Positions 17,716 to 26,274 of a stretch of DNA of 34,334 nucleotides are shown piece by piece. Position 1 is the first letter of the stretch; each line of letters begins with the position of its first letter. The notes beneath the pieces are model-generated. The model saw only the letters and a program-made list of their open reading frames with translations, had not been told where the DNA came from and did no database searches. Source of the DNA: Methylotenera_A sp046594885 (GTDB lineage Bacteria > Pseudomonadota > Gammaproteobacteria > Burkholderiales > Methylophilaceae); NCBI GenBank assembly GCA_046594885.1, contig JBKJRD010000096.1, forward strand, positions 1-34,334. Reading direction: 5' to 3'. Position numbers and translations under genes: made by a program.

Positions 17716-18543
17716 TTAAGCAGTCGGGTTTAGATAGTGATAGGAATAAATCATTAATAGCGCAACAGGCAGGCTAGCGATTATCCCATCAATACGGTCT
17801 AGTACGCCGCCATGTCCAGGTAACAAGTTGCCGCTGTCTTTAAGATTAGCCTGACGCTTCATTAATGACTCAAATAAATCACCTATAACGCCCAAAGCGG
17901 TGATTATCCATAGCGCAGGAAAAACGGCCAACTGTTGGTAACCAATGCCATTGCTAAAATACAAAATTGCACCTAATAACGTGACAGCAAGCAAAGCACC
18001 TAACACGCCTTCCCATGTTTTTCCTGGGCTTATATGTGGCGCTAGTTTATGTTTGCCGAAATTTTTACCAGCGAGATAAGCTGCACTGTCTGCTATCCAA
18101 ATAGTGGCCAGCAGTAACAATAACAACCATGGATCCGCCCCTTTAGCACAAATTAAGGCTAACCAAAGCGATGCAATCAGTAATAATCCCAGCGCTGCCA
18201 TCATTAATTGACTATTGATTTTACACTTTGTTTTGAACCAAATAGGCACCAAGAATAGCCAAAAAATGGCCACAATAGCAAACAAAACGAGTGATTTTAA
18301 AAAGAACAAATGAAAGCCAAATCGCTGTAACCAATAAACGATCAGCAAGCCTGCTAACCCGGCAAAACTTAAATAAAGTTTGCTTTGAAATGCGCTTAAG
18401 TTAATCATGGCGCCCCACTCACGCAACGCCAGCAAACTGAGCGCCAGCATGCAATATGCCCAACTGATATTATCCAGCATAAACAGTGCAGGAATAAAAA
18501 CCGCAATTAGAATTGCAGCGGTAATAATGCGAGTTTTGAGCAT
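17716..18543 (-). CDS. cdsA: Phosphatidate cytidylyltransferase (CDP-diacylglycerol synthase)
   Basis: Makes CDP-diacylglycerol from phosphatidate and CTP, the branch point to all phospholipids. The 275-residue protein is mostly membrane helices (about eight segments, beginning TAAILIAVFIPALFML) and ends with the family signature SLMKRQANLKDSGNLLPGHGG followed by VLDRIDG, which carries the catalytic acidic residues. Start ATG 18543, seven bases after the uppS stop. Order uppS-cdsA-dxr is conserved across proteobacteria. Confidence 0.97.
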   Translation of the reverse strand: MLKTRIITAAILIAVFIPALFMLDNISWAYCMLALSLLALREWGAMINLSAFQSKLYLSFAGLAGLLIVYWLQRFGFHLFFLKSLVLFAIVAIFWLFLVPIWFKTKCKINSQLMMAALGLLLIASLWLALICAKGADPWLLLLLLATIWIADSAAYLAGKNFGKHKLAPHISPGKTWEGVLGALLAVTLLGAILYFSNGIGYQQLAVFPALWIITALGVIGDLFESLMKRQANLKDSGNLLPGHGGVLDRIDGIIASLPVALLMIYSYHYLNPTA

Positions 18544-18550
18544 ATTTATA

Positions 18551-19306
18551 TTAATTGCCTACCGTTAATTGCTCACTGGTGCGGCCGAAACGACGTTCTC
18601 TTTGTTGATAAGAGCTAATAGCATCGTTAAAAGCTTTTGAGTCAAAATCTGGCCAGAGCGTGTTTGTAAAATAAAATTCGGTATACGCGAGTTGCCAAAG
18701 CAAGAAATTACTCACGCGCTTCTCTCCGCCTGTGCGAATAAATAAATCAGGCTCAGTTGCATAATGCATGGATAAATAAGGTGCAATGTCTTCTTCTGTA
18801 AATTGGCCTTTTTTGTCTGGAAGTGCGCTCACCATCTGATTGGTTGCCTGCAGAATATCCCAACGCCCACCGTAATTGGCTGCTACAGTCAAAATTAAAC
18901 CTGTATTGTCGGCAGTTAATTGCTCTGAAGCTTCAATCTGCGCTACCAACTCGGCGTTAAAGCGCGTGCGGTCGCCAATCAGTATTAAGCGAATATTATT
19001 ATCATGCAGCTTAACGACTTCACGTTTAAGCGCATCCATAAACAAACCCATCAAAAATGAGACCTCGTCATCAGGTCTGCGCCAGTTTTCGCTGCTAAAA
19101 GCAAACAAAGTTAAAAACTTCACATTCATCATTGCGCACTGCTTGACAATATCGCGCACAATTTCTACGCCACGTTTATGGCCTGCAACACGTGGCAAAA
19201 AGCGTTTACGCGCCCAGCGGCCATTACCATCCATAATCACAGCAATGTGATTCGGGATTTCAGACAAATGGGGAATGCTTTGCGTGGCGCTCGAAAAAAA
19301 CTTCAA
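18551..19306 (-). CDS. uppS: Undecaprenyl diphosphate synthase (cis-prenyltransferase)
   Basis: Adds eight isopentenyl units to farnesyl diphosphate to form the C55 carrier for peptidoglycan and O-antigen. At 251 residues it has HIAVIMDGNGRWA with catalytic Asp26, the RVAGHKRGVE segment, FAFSSENW, and the C-terminal LFIRTGGEKRVSNFLLWQ and EFYFT motifs. The start is TTG at 19306, with AAGGG seven bases upstream; no in-frame ATG precedes the conserved core. It shares farnesyl diphosphate with the HpnCDE squalene route encoded at 28209-31314. Confidence 0.97.
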   Translation of the reverse strand: MKFFSSATQSIPHLSEIPNHIAVIMDGNGRWARKRFLPRVAGHKRGVEIVRDIVKQCAMMNVKFLTLFAFSSENWRRPDDEVSFLMGLFMDALKREVVKLHDNNIRLILIGDRTRFNAELVAQIEASEQLTADNTGLILTVAANYGGRWDILQATNQMVSALPDKKGQFTEEDIAPYLSMHYATEPDLFIRTGGEKRVSNFLLWQLAYTEFYFTNTLWPDFDSKAFNDAISSYQQRERRFGRTSEQLTVGN

Positions 19307-19334
19307 TGATTAACCCTTAAATTAGCCTGAAAAA

Positions 19335-19892
19335 TTAAACGGCCATTAAATCAACTTCTTTAGCTTGTAGCAATCTATCCACTTCGATTACGGCTTTATC
19401 AGTCATTTTTTGCACTTCATCTTGCGCGCGGCGCTCATCATCTTCACTGATTTCTTTATCTTTTAATAGTTTTTTGAGCGCATCGTTAGCATCACGACGC
19501 ACATTACGAATCGCTACTTTCGCACCTTCGCCCTCATTGCGCACAATTTTGGTTAAATCGCGGCGACGCTCTTCGGTAAGCATTGGCATTGGCACGCGAA
19601 TCAAATCACCATTGGTCGCAGGATTCAAACCCAAATCACAATCACGGATTGCTTTTTCTACCTTGCCAATCATGTTTTTTTCATAAGGCTGCACGTTAAT
19701 GGTACGTGCATCACCTAAATTCACGTTTGCAACTTGGTTAACAGCCACCATCGATCCATAATATTCCACCATCACATGATCGAGCAAGCCTGTATGCGCA
19801 GGGCCTGTACGCACTTTGGCTAAATCATTTTTTAAGGATTCCAATGATTTCTGCATTTTAAAATCGGCTGATTTCTTAATATCTTCTAGCAT
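19335..19892 (-). CDS. frr: Ribosome recycling factor
   Basis: Splits the post-termination ribosome together with EF-G. The 185-residue protein is a three-helix bundle plus small domain: it begins MLEDIKKSADFKMQKSLESL, has KVRTGPAHTGLLDHV, the hinge region near VNVQPYEKNMIGKVEKAI and the C-terminal helix ending EVDRLLQAKEVDLMAV. ATG 19892 is chosen over a TTG four codons upstream because GGAG (19899-19902) lies at proper distance from this ATG and inside the longer reading. It follows pyrH closely (36 bases). Confidence 0.97.
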   Translation of the reverse strand: MLEDIKKSADFKMQKSLESLKNDLAKVRTGPAHTGLLDHVMVEYYGSMVAVNQVANVNLGDARTINVQPYEKNMIGKVEKAIRDCDLGLNPATNGDLIRVPMPMLTEERRRDLTKIVRNEGEGAKVAIRNVRRDANDALKKLLKDKEISEDDERRAQDEVQKMTDKAVIEVDRLLQAKEVDLMAV

Positions 19893-19928
19893 TTGCTTCT
19901 CCAACTTAACTTTTTTGTTTAAATCATA

Positions 19929-20648
19929 CTATGCTATAACAACACGCGTGCCTTCATTTTCACCCATCACAACGCGCATTAACGCACCTGGTTTAAAAAT
20001 ACTAAACACTGAAATCGGTAATTTTTGATCGCGACATAAGGTTAATGCGGTTGCATCCATCACTTTTAAATCTTTTATAATGGCCTCGTCAAACGTTACC
20101 GTTTCATAACGCGTTGCATTCGGGTTTATTTTTGGATCGTCGGTATAAATACCATCAACCTTGGTGGCTTTTAGCACAATTTCCGCATTAATCTCCATGC
20201 CACGCAAAGCGGCGGCAGTATCTGTTGTAAAAAATGGGTTACCAGTACCTGCGCCAAAAATAACCACACGGCCTTCTTCTAAATAGCGTATTGCTTTGCC
20301 GCGAATATAAGGCTCTGCCACTTGCTCAATATTCAGCGCACTTTGCACGCGCGCTTTAATGCCAATATGTTTCATGGCATCTTGTAAAGCCAATGCATTC
20401 ATCACAGTTGCTAGCATGCCCATATAATCCGCGGTGGCTCTATCCATGCCGGCAGCAGCAGGCGCTACGCCTCGGAAAATATTGCCGCCACCAATCACCA
20501 CACCCACTTCAACGCCTAAATCAACAATTTCTTTGATTTGCGTAACAATATTGTTAATGGTGGCGCGATTGATGCCATATGCGTCGTCACCCATTAATGC
20601 TTCGCCAGAGAGTTTAAGCAGTATGCGTTTATAGGCTGGTTTTGCCAT
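19929..20648 (-). CDS. pyrH: UMP kinase
   Basis: Phosphorylates UMP to UDP, feeding pyrimidine nucleotide and UDP-sugar pools. The 239 residues are typical of bacterial hexameric UMP kinase: KRILLKLSGEALMG at the N-terminus, VVIGGGNIFRG, DYMGMLATVMNAL and FFTTDTAAALRG. Start ATG 20648 with AAGG at six bases. It is separated from tsf by 194 bases that include a strong terminator, so it should have its own promoter; the gap shows only a -10-like TAAAAT (minus strand, 20696-20701) without a good -35 box. It leads the envelope operon. Confidence 0.97.
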   Translation of the reverse strand: MAKPAYKRILLKLSGEALMGDDAYGINRATINNIVTQIKEIVDLGVEVGVVIGGGNIFRGVAPAAAGMDRATADYMGMLATVMNALALQDAMKHIGIKARVQSALNIEQVAEPYIRGKAIRYLEEGRVVIFGAGTGNPFFTTDTAAALRGMEINAEIVLKATKVDGIYTDDPKINPNATRYETVTFDEAIIKDLKVMDATALTLCRDQKLPISVFSIFKPGALMRVVMGENEGTRVVIA

Positions 20649-20800
20649 GGTTTACCTTGTTTAAATAGTTTGAGTATTTAATCATAAACCCTATGATTTT
20701 ACTAAATTTTCCGCTGTTTATCATGCGCTTTTATGCATAAATATTCAGCAATAAAACGGGTTAAGTATAGATTTAAAGTCTATTGACTTAAAAAATGACG

Positions 20801-20829
20801 AAAAAAAAGTGGGTTTTAACCCACTTTTT
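20801..20829 (-). terminator. Rho-independent terminator after tsf
   Basis: Stem 804-814 with 819-829 (20804-20814 and 20819-20829, 11 bp, GTGGG core) and a 4-base loop; the minus strand then runs into eight T. It lies 13 bases past the tsf stop and separates rpsB-tsf from pyrH. Confidence 0.9.
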
Positions 20830-20842
20830 GCTTTCATTTGTT

Positions 20843-21730
20843 TTAAACCTTGGCTGCTGCAGCCACTTCTGCGGCGTAATCCACCACTACTTTTTCAATA
20901 CCTTCACCTACAGTGAACATTGTAAATGACGCTACTGAAGCATTCTTAGATTTTAATAATGATTCAATTGTGTGCTTATCATCTTTAACAAAAACTTGGC
21001 TTAATAAAGTGACTTCTTTTAAGAATTTTTGCACAGTGCCATCTGCAATTTTTTCCAACATCGCTTCTGGTTTTCCTGCCTCTTTTGCTTTTTCAATCGC
21101 CACGCGACGCTCTGCTTCAATCAAGCCAGCATCGATGCCTGAAGCATCTAATGATTTTGGTTTGGCTGCAGCAATATGCATGGCAATATCTTTACCCAAT
21201 GCATCATCACCACCAACTACGTCTACTAACACGCCTATTTTGCTGCCATGAATATAGCTCGCCAATTTACCTTGCACTGATGGGCGCACGAAACGACGTG
21301 GCGTGATATTTTCACCAATTTTACCTACTAATTGCGCACGGGTTTCTTCAACCGTTGCACCGCGCATCGGCAATACAGCAACTGCTTCAATATCAGTTGC
21401 ATTGCTGTTAGATACGATAGCTGCCAGCTCGCTGACAAATTTTAAAAAGTCTTCATTTTTAGCACAGAAGTCAGTTTCTGAGTTCACTTCAATCATGGCA
21501 CCCGATTTACCATCAGCTGCGATAGAAACACCTACTGTACCTTCAGCGGCTACACGGCCTGCAGCTTTGCTGGCCCTATTACCAAAACGCACACGCAAAA
21601 TCTCTTCTGCACGAGTCATATCGCCTTCAGCTTCAGTTAATGCTTTTTTGCAATCCATCATTGGCGCATCGGTACGCTCACGTAATTCTTTTACCATGCT
21701 TGCCGTGATGTCAATTTTGTTTTCAGCCAT
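20843..21730 (-). CDS. tsf: Translation elongation factor Ts
   Basis: Guanine nucleotide exchange factor for EF-Tu. The 295-residue protein has the N-terminal UBA-like domain (ITASMVKELRERTDAPMMDC), the FGNRASKAAGRVAAEG linker, the TDF motif at residues 86-88 that inserts into EF-Tu, a repeated core and the C-terminal coiled-coil and dimerisation segments. Start ATG 21730 with AGGAG at normal distance. It is downstream of rpsB, with an attenuator-like terminator between, and is followed by a strong terminator. Confidence 0.97.
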   Translation of the reverse strand: MAENKIDITASMVKELRERTDAPMMDCKKALTEAEGDMTRAEEILRVRFGNRASKAAGRVAAEGTVGVSIAADGKSGAMIEVNSETDFCAKNEDFLKFVSELAAIVSNSNATDIEAVAVLPMRGATVEETRAQLVGKIGENITPRRFVRPSVQGKLASYIHGSKIGVLVDVVGGDDALGKDIAMHIAAAKPKSLDASGIDAGLIEAERRVAIEKAKEAGKPEAMLEKIADGTVQKFLKEVTLLSQVFVKDDKHTIESLLKSKNASVASFTMFTVGEGIEKVVVDYAAEVAAAAKV

Positions 21731-21774
21731 TTTTAGCTCCTAAAACTTATATTTAATGTATATTTTATAAATAC

Positions 21775-21799
21775 AAAAAGGGGCTATGCGCCCCTTTTT
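21775..21799 (-). terminator. Intergenic terminator or attenuator between rpsB and tsf
   Basis: A 10-bp stem (21775-21784 with 21790-21799, AAAAAGGGGC core) and a 5-base loop, ending in five T on the minus strand. It lies 11 bases after the rpsB stop. An incomplete terminator between rpsB and tsf is known in E. coli, so it probably lowers tsf relative to rpsB; that effect here is inference. Confidence 0.8.
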
Positions 21800-21810
21800 A
21801 CTGCAATACT

Positions 21811-22563
21811 TTATTCTGCTGTAGCGGTTTCCGCTAATACTTCTGTTGGTTCTTCTTTAGCAGATTTCACCATTTCTGTTATCGCATTTTCACGGCCTTC
21901 TAAAACCGCATCGGCCATACCACGTGCATATAAACGAATCGCGCGGCTAGAGTCATCATTGCCTGGAATGACATAAGCCACGCCGTCTGGTGAGTTGTTT
22001 GTATCTACAACACCAATCACTGGAATGCCTAATTTAGCGGCTTCAGTAATCGCGCCACTTTCATGACCGACGTCAATAATGAAAATTGCGTCTGGTAAGC
22101 CGCCCATTTCTTTAATCCCACCGATTGAGCGCTCTAATTTTTCAATTTCACGCTTGTAACCTAGGGCTTCTTTTTTGCCGAACTTATCTAAGCTGCCGTC
22201 TAATAACATCGCTTCAAAGTCATGCAGACGCTTGATCGATTGTTTGACAGTTTTAAAGTTAGTTAACATACCGCCCAGCCAACGATGATTCACATAAGCA
22301 CAACCTGCACGCGCCGCTTCTTCTTTAACAATGTCACGCGCTTGACGTTTGGTACCGACAAATAGAATACGACCTTTGTTAGCCGCTAACGTACGCGTAT
22401 ATTTCATTGCCTCTTCAAATAGTGGCAATGTTTTTTCAAGGTTAACAATATGGATTTTGTTGCGGTCACCAAAAATGTACTCAGCCATTTTTGGGTTCCA
22501 ATAACGGGTTTGGTGGCCAAAGTGAACACCGGCCTCTAGCATTTGACGCATAGTTACTGACAT
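21811..22563 (-). CDS. rpsB: 30S ribosomal protein S2
   Basis: Small-subunit protein at the head-body junction. The 250-residue reading begins MSVTMRQMLEAGVHFGHQTR, the conserved S2 start, and contains RNKIHIVNLEKT, NHRWLGGMLTNFKT, PDAIFIIDVGHE and the VDTNNSPDGVAYVIPGNDD segment. ATG 22563 has GGAG six bases upstream; a longer in-frame reading starting at 22626 is rejected. A promoter with a GC-rich discriminator and a leader of about 130 bases lie upstream. tsf follows on the same strand. Confidence 0.98.
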   Translation of the reverse strand: MSVTMRQMLEAGVHFGHQTRYWNPKMAEYIFGDRNKIHIVNLEKTLPLFEEAMKYTRTLAANKGRILFVGTKRQARDIVKEEAARAGCAYVNHRWLGGMLTNFKTVKQSIKRLHDFEAMLLDGSLDKFGKKEALGYKREIEKLERSIGGIKEMGGLPDAIFIIDVGHESGAITEAAKLGIPVIGVVDTNNSPDGVAYVIPGNDDSSRAIRLYARGMADAVLEGRENAITEMVKSAKEEPTEVLAETATAE

Positions 22564-22606
22564 AATTACTCCATGTAAAGGGTTAACACTACATTCATCC
22601 ACAATA

Positions 22607-22623
22607 TTTGAAGCTTGTTCAAA
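22607..22623 (-). promoter_or_regulatory. Hairpin in the rpsB 5' leader
   Basis: A 6-bp stem TTTGAA (22607-22612) with TTCAAA (22618-22623) and a 5-base loop lies in the leader about 44 bases before the rpsB start. A short CCC/GGG dyad (near 22626-22636) is adjacent. S2 autoregulates through its leader in other proteobacteria; that this element does so is inference. Confidence 0.35.
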
Positions 22624-22698
22624 CACCCTGTACGGGACGATGCATTGATTTAATTAAAAAATTTACCTAATTGGCTTAAAGGTCAATCAAGTGGCGCG

Positions 22699-22704
22699 TA
22701 TAAT
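22699..22704 (+). promoter_or_regulatory. Candidate -10 box for map on the plus strand
   Basis: A perfect TATAAT about 49 bases before the map start, overlapping the rpsB -10 on the other strand. The best -35 at proper spacing (TTAAAG, 22676-22681) is poor, so this is a -10 element with weak -35 support. Confidence 0.45.
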
Positions 22705-22728
22705 AACAAAAAATCCGCTAAAGCTCAA
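22700..22728 (-). promoter_or_regulatory. Predicted sigma-70 promoter of rpsB-tsf
   Basis: Minus strand: -35 TTGAGC (22723-22728), 17-base spacer, -10 TATTAT (22700-22705), followed by a GC-rich discriminator ACGCGCC, typical of promoters under stringent (ppGpp) control. Transcription should start near 22693. The -10 overlaps a TATAAT on the opposite strand. Confidence 0.75.
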
Positions 22729-22752
22729 ATAAAACTTGAATACTTTTAAATC

Positions 22753-23547
22753 ATGATGACGATTACTATTAACAATACAGATGACATTGCAAAAATGCGC
22801 ATTGCTGGCAAGCTGGCATCAGAAGTGCTTGATTATATTACGCCTTTTGTTGTCAATGGCGTGACAACTGAAAAGCTAGATCAGCTTTGTCATAATTATA
22901 TTGTAAACGTGCAGCAAGCAATTCCGGCGCCGTTAAATTATGCGCCAGATGGCCATACGCCCTATCCTAAATCCATTTGTACATCGGTTAACCATGTGAT
23001 TTGTCATGGCGTTCCATCTGAAAAGGTGCTAAAACATGGCGATACGGTGAATATTGATATTACGGTGATTAAAGATGGTTATCACGGCGATACATCGCGC
23101 ATGTTTCATGTGGGTGAAGTGTCTATTCAAGCTAAACGTTTGTCAGAACTGACTTATCAAGCGATGTGGTTAGGTATTAATGAAGTGAAACCTGAGGCGA
23201 CATTGGGCGATATTGGCTATGCGATTCAAAGTTTTGCTGAAAAAAATGGTTTTAGTGTCGTGCGCGAATTTTGCGGGCATGGCATTGGCAAAAAATTCCA
23301 TGAAGACCCACAAATATTACATTACGGCAAACCAGGTGCCGGCTTAAAGCTGCGCGCAGGCATGATTTTTACGATTGAGCCGATGATTAATGCGGGCAAA
23401 CGCGATATTAAACAAATGCCAGATGGTTGGACCATTGTGACAAAAGACCGCAGCTTATCTGCACAATGGGAACATACGATTTTAGTGACTGAAAAAAGTT
23501 TTGAAGTGTTAACGCTCTCTGCGGGTTCGCCTGCTACGCCAACTTAA
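22753..23547 (+). CDS. map: Methionine aminopeptidase type I
   Basis: Removes the N-terminal Met from new proteins after deformylation. The 264-residue pita-bread-fold enzyme has all five metal ligands: Asp102, Asp113, His176, Glu209 and Glu240, together with His85 in ICHGVP. ATG codons lie at 22753 and 22756; neither has a clear Shine-Dalgarno, so the exact start is uncertain by one residue. It diverges from rpsB, a common arrangement, and ends six bases before glnD. Peptide deformylase, acting just before it, is encoded at 26788. Confidence 0.96.
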   Translation: MMTITINNTDDIAKMRIAGKLASEVLDYITPFVVNGVTTEKLDQLCHNYIVNVQQAIPAPLNYAPDGHTPYPKSICTSVNHVICHGVPSEKVLKHGDTVNIDITVIKDGYHGDTSRMFHVGEVSIQAKRLSELTYQAMWLGINEVKPEATLGDIGYAIQSFAEKNGFSVVREFCGHGIGKKFHEDPQILHYGKPGAGLKLRAGMIFTIEPMINAGKRDIKQMPDGWTIVTKDRSLSAQWEHTILVTEKSFEVLTLSAGSPATPT

Positions 23548-23553
23548 TTACTA

Positions 23554-26142
23554 ATGTTAGATTTGCAAACGCAAACAAAACAAGCCATTCAAACTTGGCG
23601 AGTTGATTTAAAAACACAGCAACATGCTTTAGAAGTGGCTTTTTTTGAGCACAAAAAACCTGCCAAGCTGTTAAAACAACAATCTGTATTAATCGATAAT
23701 CTACTCAAAAAAATATGGCTGCAAGCCAATATGCATGCTGGTATTGCCTTAATTGCCGTGGGCGGTTATGGCCGCAGTCAGTTGTTTCCTTATTCTGATA
23801 TTGATTTATTGATTCTGTTGCCAGATGCAGACTTAGCAACTGAAGTGAATGTGATACAAAACCAAAAAATCGAAAATCTAATTGGGCTGCTGTGGGATAT
23901 TGGTCTTCATGTTGGCCATAGCGTGCGCACGTTACAAGAGTGTATGAATGAATCTGCGCAAGATGTTACCGTGCAAACCAACTTGTTAGAAGCGCGCTTA
24001 TTGTGTGGTCAAAAAAGTCACTATCTTGCATTTTTAAAAGCCGTTAATAAGACCATGGATACAGCTAGTTTTTTTACTGCAAAATTTAAAGAGCAGGATA
24101 ATCGCCACGCTAAATTTAATGACACCACTTATAACTTAGAGCCGAATGTTAAAGAAAGCCCAGGCGGCTTACGCGATTTACACATGATTTTGTGGCTTGC
24201 TTTGAGTCAGCAACTAGGCAAAAACTGGGCTGATTTAGCTAAAAATAATGTCATTACAGCAGCAGAACTACGCCAAATTAAACGCCATGAACGCAATCTA
24301 CAAAACCTGCGTATACGTCTACATTACTTGGCTAAACGCCGAGAGGACCGGTTGTTATTCGACTTCCAAAATGCATTGGCAAGCGATTTAGGCTGCGTAA
24401 CCACGCTGCGCAAACGCGCTAGCGAACAGCTGATGCAAAGCTATTACACCAGCGCAAAATTCATCAACTTAATCAATGAAATTCTACTGAAAACCTTTGA
24501 GAAGATAGCCTATAAAACCCGACCTAAAATCATGCAGATTAATGCACGATTTGAAGCGCATGACGATTTGCTGGAAATGAGAACAGCCAATGTATTACAG
24601 CAATATCCAAATGCGATTTTAGAAAGCTTTTTACTGTTGCAGCAATACCCGCAATTAACAGGCATGAGCGCTGATTTAATTCGTGAATTACAGCGCGTTA
24701 AAAAAATAGTCAACCGCGATTTTCGTCAATCAGCAGAAAATAAAGCCACATTTTTAGCTATTTTGGCGCAAGAAAATGGGGTTAACCATAGCTTACGCCG
24801 CATGAATCGTTATGGTATTTTAGGTCAATATATCCCTGCTTTTGGTAAAATTGTGGGCCAAATGCAGCATGATTTATTTCATGTTTACACAGTTGATGAG
24901 CATATTTTAAATGTGTTAGCTAATTTACGGCGCTACGCTAAACCTGAACTCAAGCACGAATTTCCGCTGTGTACGCAACTATTTAGCGATTTTGATAAAC
25001 CGCATTTACTCTACTTAGCGGCTTTATTTCACGATATTGCTAAAGGTCGCGGCGGCGATCATTCCACATTAGGTACCATTGATGCAAAACACTTTTGCAA
25101 GCTGCATGGATTAACAAAAGATGAGATCGATTTAGTGGCATGGCTAGTCGATGCGCATCTTAAAATGTCCAGTACTGCCCAAAAATCGGATTTATCTGAC
25201 CCAGAAGTGATTCAGCAATTTGCGCATTTAGTAAAGACGGAAAAGCGCTTAATTGCTTTATATCTACTAACGGTAGCCGATATTCGCGGCACCAGCCCAG
25301 TAGTGTGGAACGCATGGAAAGCCAGATTATTGGAGAACTTGTTTTATGCAACGCGCAATGCGTTAAGAAATGATGGCTTCAGTACACATAAAATGATTGA
25401 AAACCGCCAGCAAGAAGCAACAACTAAGCTTTCGCAATATGGTTTAAAACCAGAATCCTATCTTGCACTGTGGCAAAACGTAGGTGCTGATTACTTTTTG
25501 CGCTTTGAATCGGCAGAAATTGCTTGGCAAAGCCGCTTGCTGACGCCACATATATTCAGTGAAAAACCAATTGTGCGTGCTCGGCTAAGCCCCAATGGTG
25601 ATGGTATTCAAGTCATGATTTACATGCGCAATCAAGACGATTTATTTGCCCGCATCTGTAACTTTTTTGACCGAATGGCTTATAACATCGTGCAAGCTAA
25701 AATTTATACGACTAATCATCGCTATGCTTTAAATAATTTTATTGTTTTAGATCAATCAGGTAAATCAGTTAGTTACAGTGGTTTATTAAAATTTATTGAA
25801 ACAGAACTGACTGCTAAGATGAGTAGTGCTGTTCATTTAGAACCCCCATTACAAGGCCGCGTTAGCCGCCAAGTGAAATATATGCCGATTCAAGCGCAAA
25901 TTAAACTCACAGCTGAGTCGCAAGGCGTGAATTATACACTCGACATCATCGCCAGCGACCGACCTGGCTTATTGGCTAAAATAGCCAATGTTTTTTTGCA
26001 GCAAAATATAGATTTGCATAACGCTAAAATTAACACGCTAGGCAATCGTGCAGAAGACAGTTTTTTAATTTCGGCTAAACATAATCAACGACTAAACAGC
26101 ATTGAAATTGAACAACTCACACAACACTTAACCAGTTTATAA
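23554..26142 (+). CDS. glnD: [Protein-PII] uridylyltransferase / uridylyl-removing enzyme
   Basis: Bifunctional nitrogen sensor that uridylylates PII when glutamine is low and removes UMP when it is high. At 862 residues it has the nucleotidyltransferase motif AVGGYGRSQLFPYSDIDL (about 68-85; Gly70-Gly71, Asp82, Asp84), the GlnD linker KESPGGLRDLH, an HD domain with His493-Asp494 (ALFHDIAKGRGGDHS) and two C-terminal ACT domains (from about 690 and about 795; the second begins LDIIASDRPGLLAKIANV). Start ATG 23554, six bases after map. A terminator follows. Confidence 0.96.
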   Translation: MLDLQTQTKQAIQTWRVDLKTQQHALEVAFFEHKKPAKLLKQQSVLIDNLLKKIWLQANMHAGIALIAVGGYGRSQLFPYSDIDLLILLPDADLATEVNVIQNQKIENLIGLLWDIGLHVGHSVRTLQECMNESAQDVTVQTNLLEARLLCGQKSHYLAFLKAVNKTMDTASFFTAKFKEQDNRHAKFNDTTYNLEPNVKESPGGLRDLHMILWLALSQQLGKNWADLAKNNVITAAELRQIKRHERNLQNLRIRLHYLAKRREDRLLFDFQNALASDLGCVTTLRKRASEQLMQSYYTSAKFINLINEILLKTFEKIAYKTRPKIMQINARFEAHDDLLEMRTANVLQQYPNAILESFLLLQQYPQLTGMSADLIRELQRVKKIVNRDFRQSAENKATFLAILAQENGVNHSLRRMNRYGILGQYIPAFGKIVGQMQHDLFHVYTVDEHILNVLANLRRYAKPELKHEFPLCTQLFSDFDKPHLLYLAALFHDIAKGRGGDHSTLGTIDAKHFCKLHGLTKDEIDLVAWLVDAHLKMSSTAQKSDLSDPEVIQQFAHLVKTEKRLIALYLLTVADIRGTSPVVWNAWKARLLENLFYATRNALRNDGFSTHKMIENRQQEATTKLSQYGLKPESYLALWQNVGADYFLRFESAEIAWQSRLLTPHIFSEKPIVRARLSPNGDGIQVMIYMRNQDDLFARICNFFDRMAYNIVQAKIYTTNHRYALNNFIVLDQSGKSVSYSGLLKFIETELTAKMSSAVHLEPPLQGRVSRQVKYMPIQAQIKLTAESQGVNYTLDIIASDRPGLLAKIANVFLQQNIDLHNAKINTLGNRAEDSFLISAKHNQRLNSIEIEQLTQHLTSL

Positions 26143-26196
26143 CACCAAAAAAGCACTTAAAACCAGAGACTTAACCCATTAAAATGCTCAAAAAGT

Positions 26197-26232
26197 AAAA
26201 AAGCCTATTTCAGTTAAAAAATAGGCTTTTTT
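26197..26232. terminator. Bidirectional terminator between glnD and the cupin gene
   Basis: A 14-bp stem (26197-26210 with 26219-26232), with six A at its left base and six T at its right base, and an 8-base loop. It lies between convergent genes and would stop transcription from either side. Confidence 0.85.
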
Positions 26233-26274
26233 GAGCGTTAACTATTTAAATTCAACGAGTTAAACTGATGAACA

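Noticed and set aside
21303..21743. 146-residue plus-strand reading
   Set aside because: Shadow of tsf in another frame.
22564..22626. Longer N-terminus for S2 starting at 22626
   Set aside because: The ATG at 22563 has a good ribosome binding site and matches the conserved S2 start; the extension is leader sequence.
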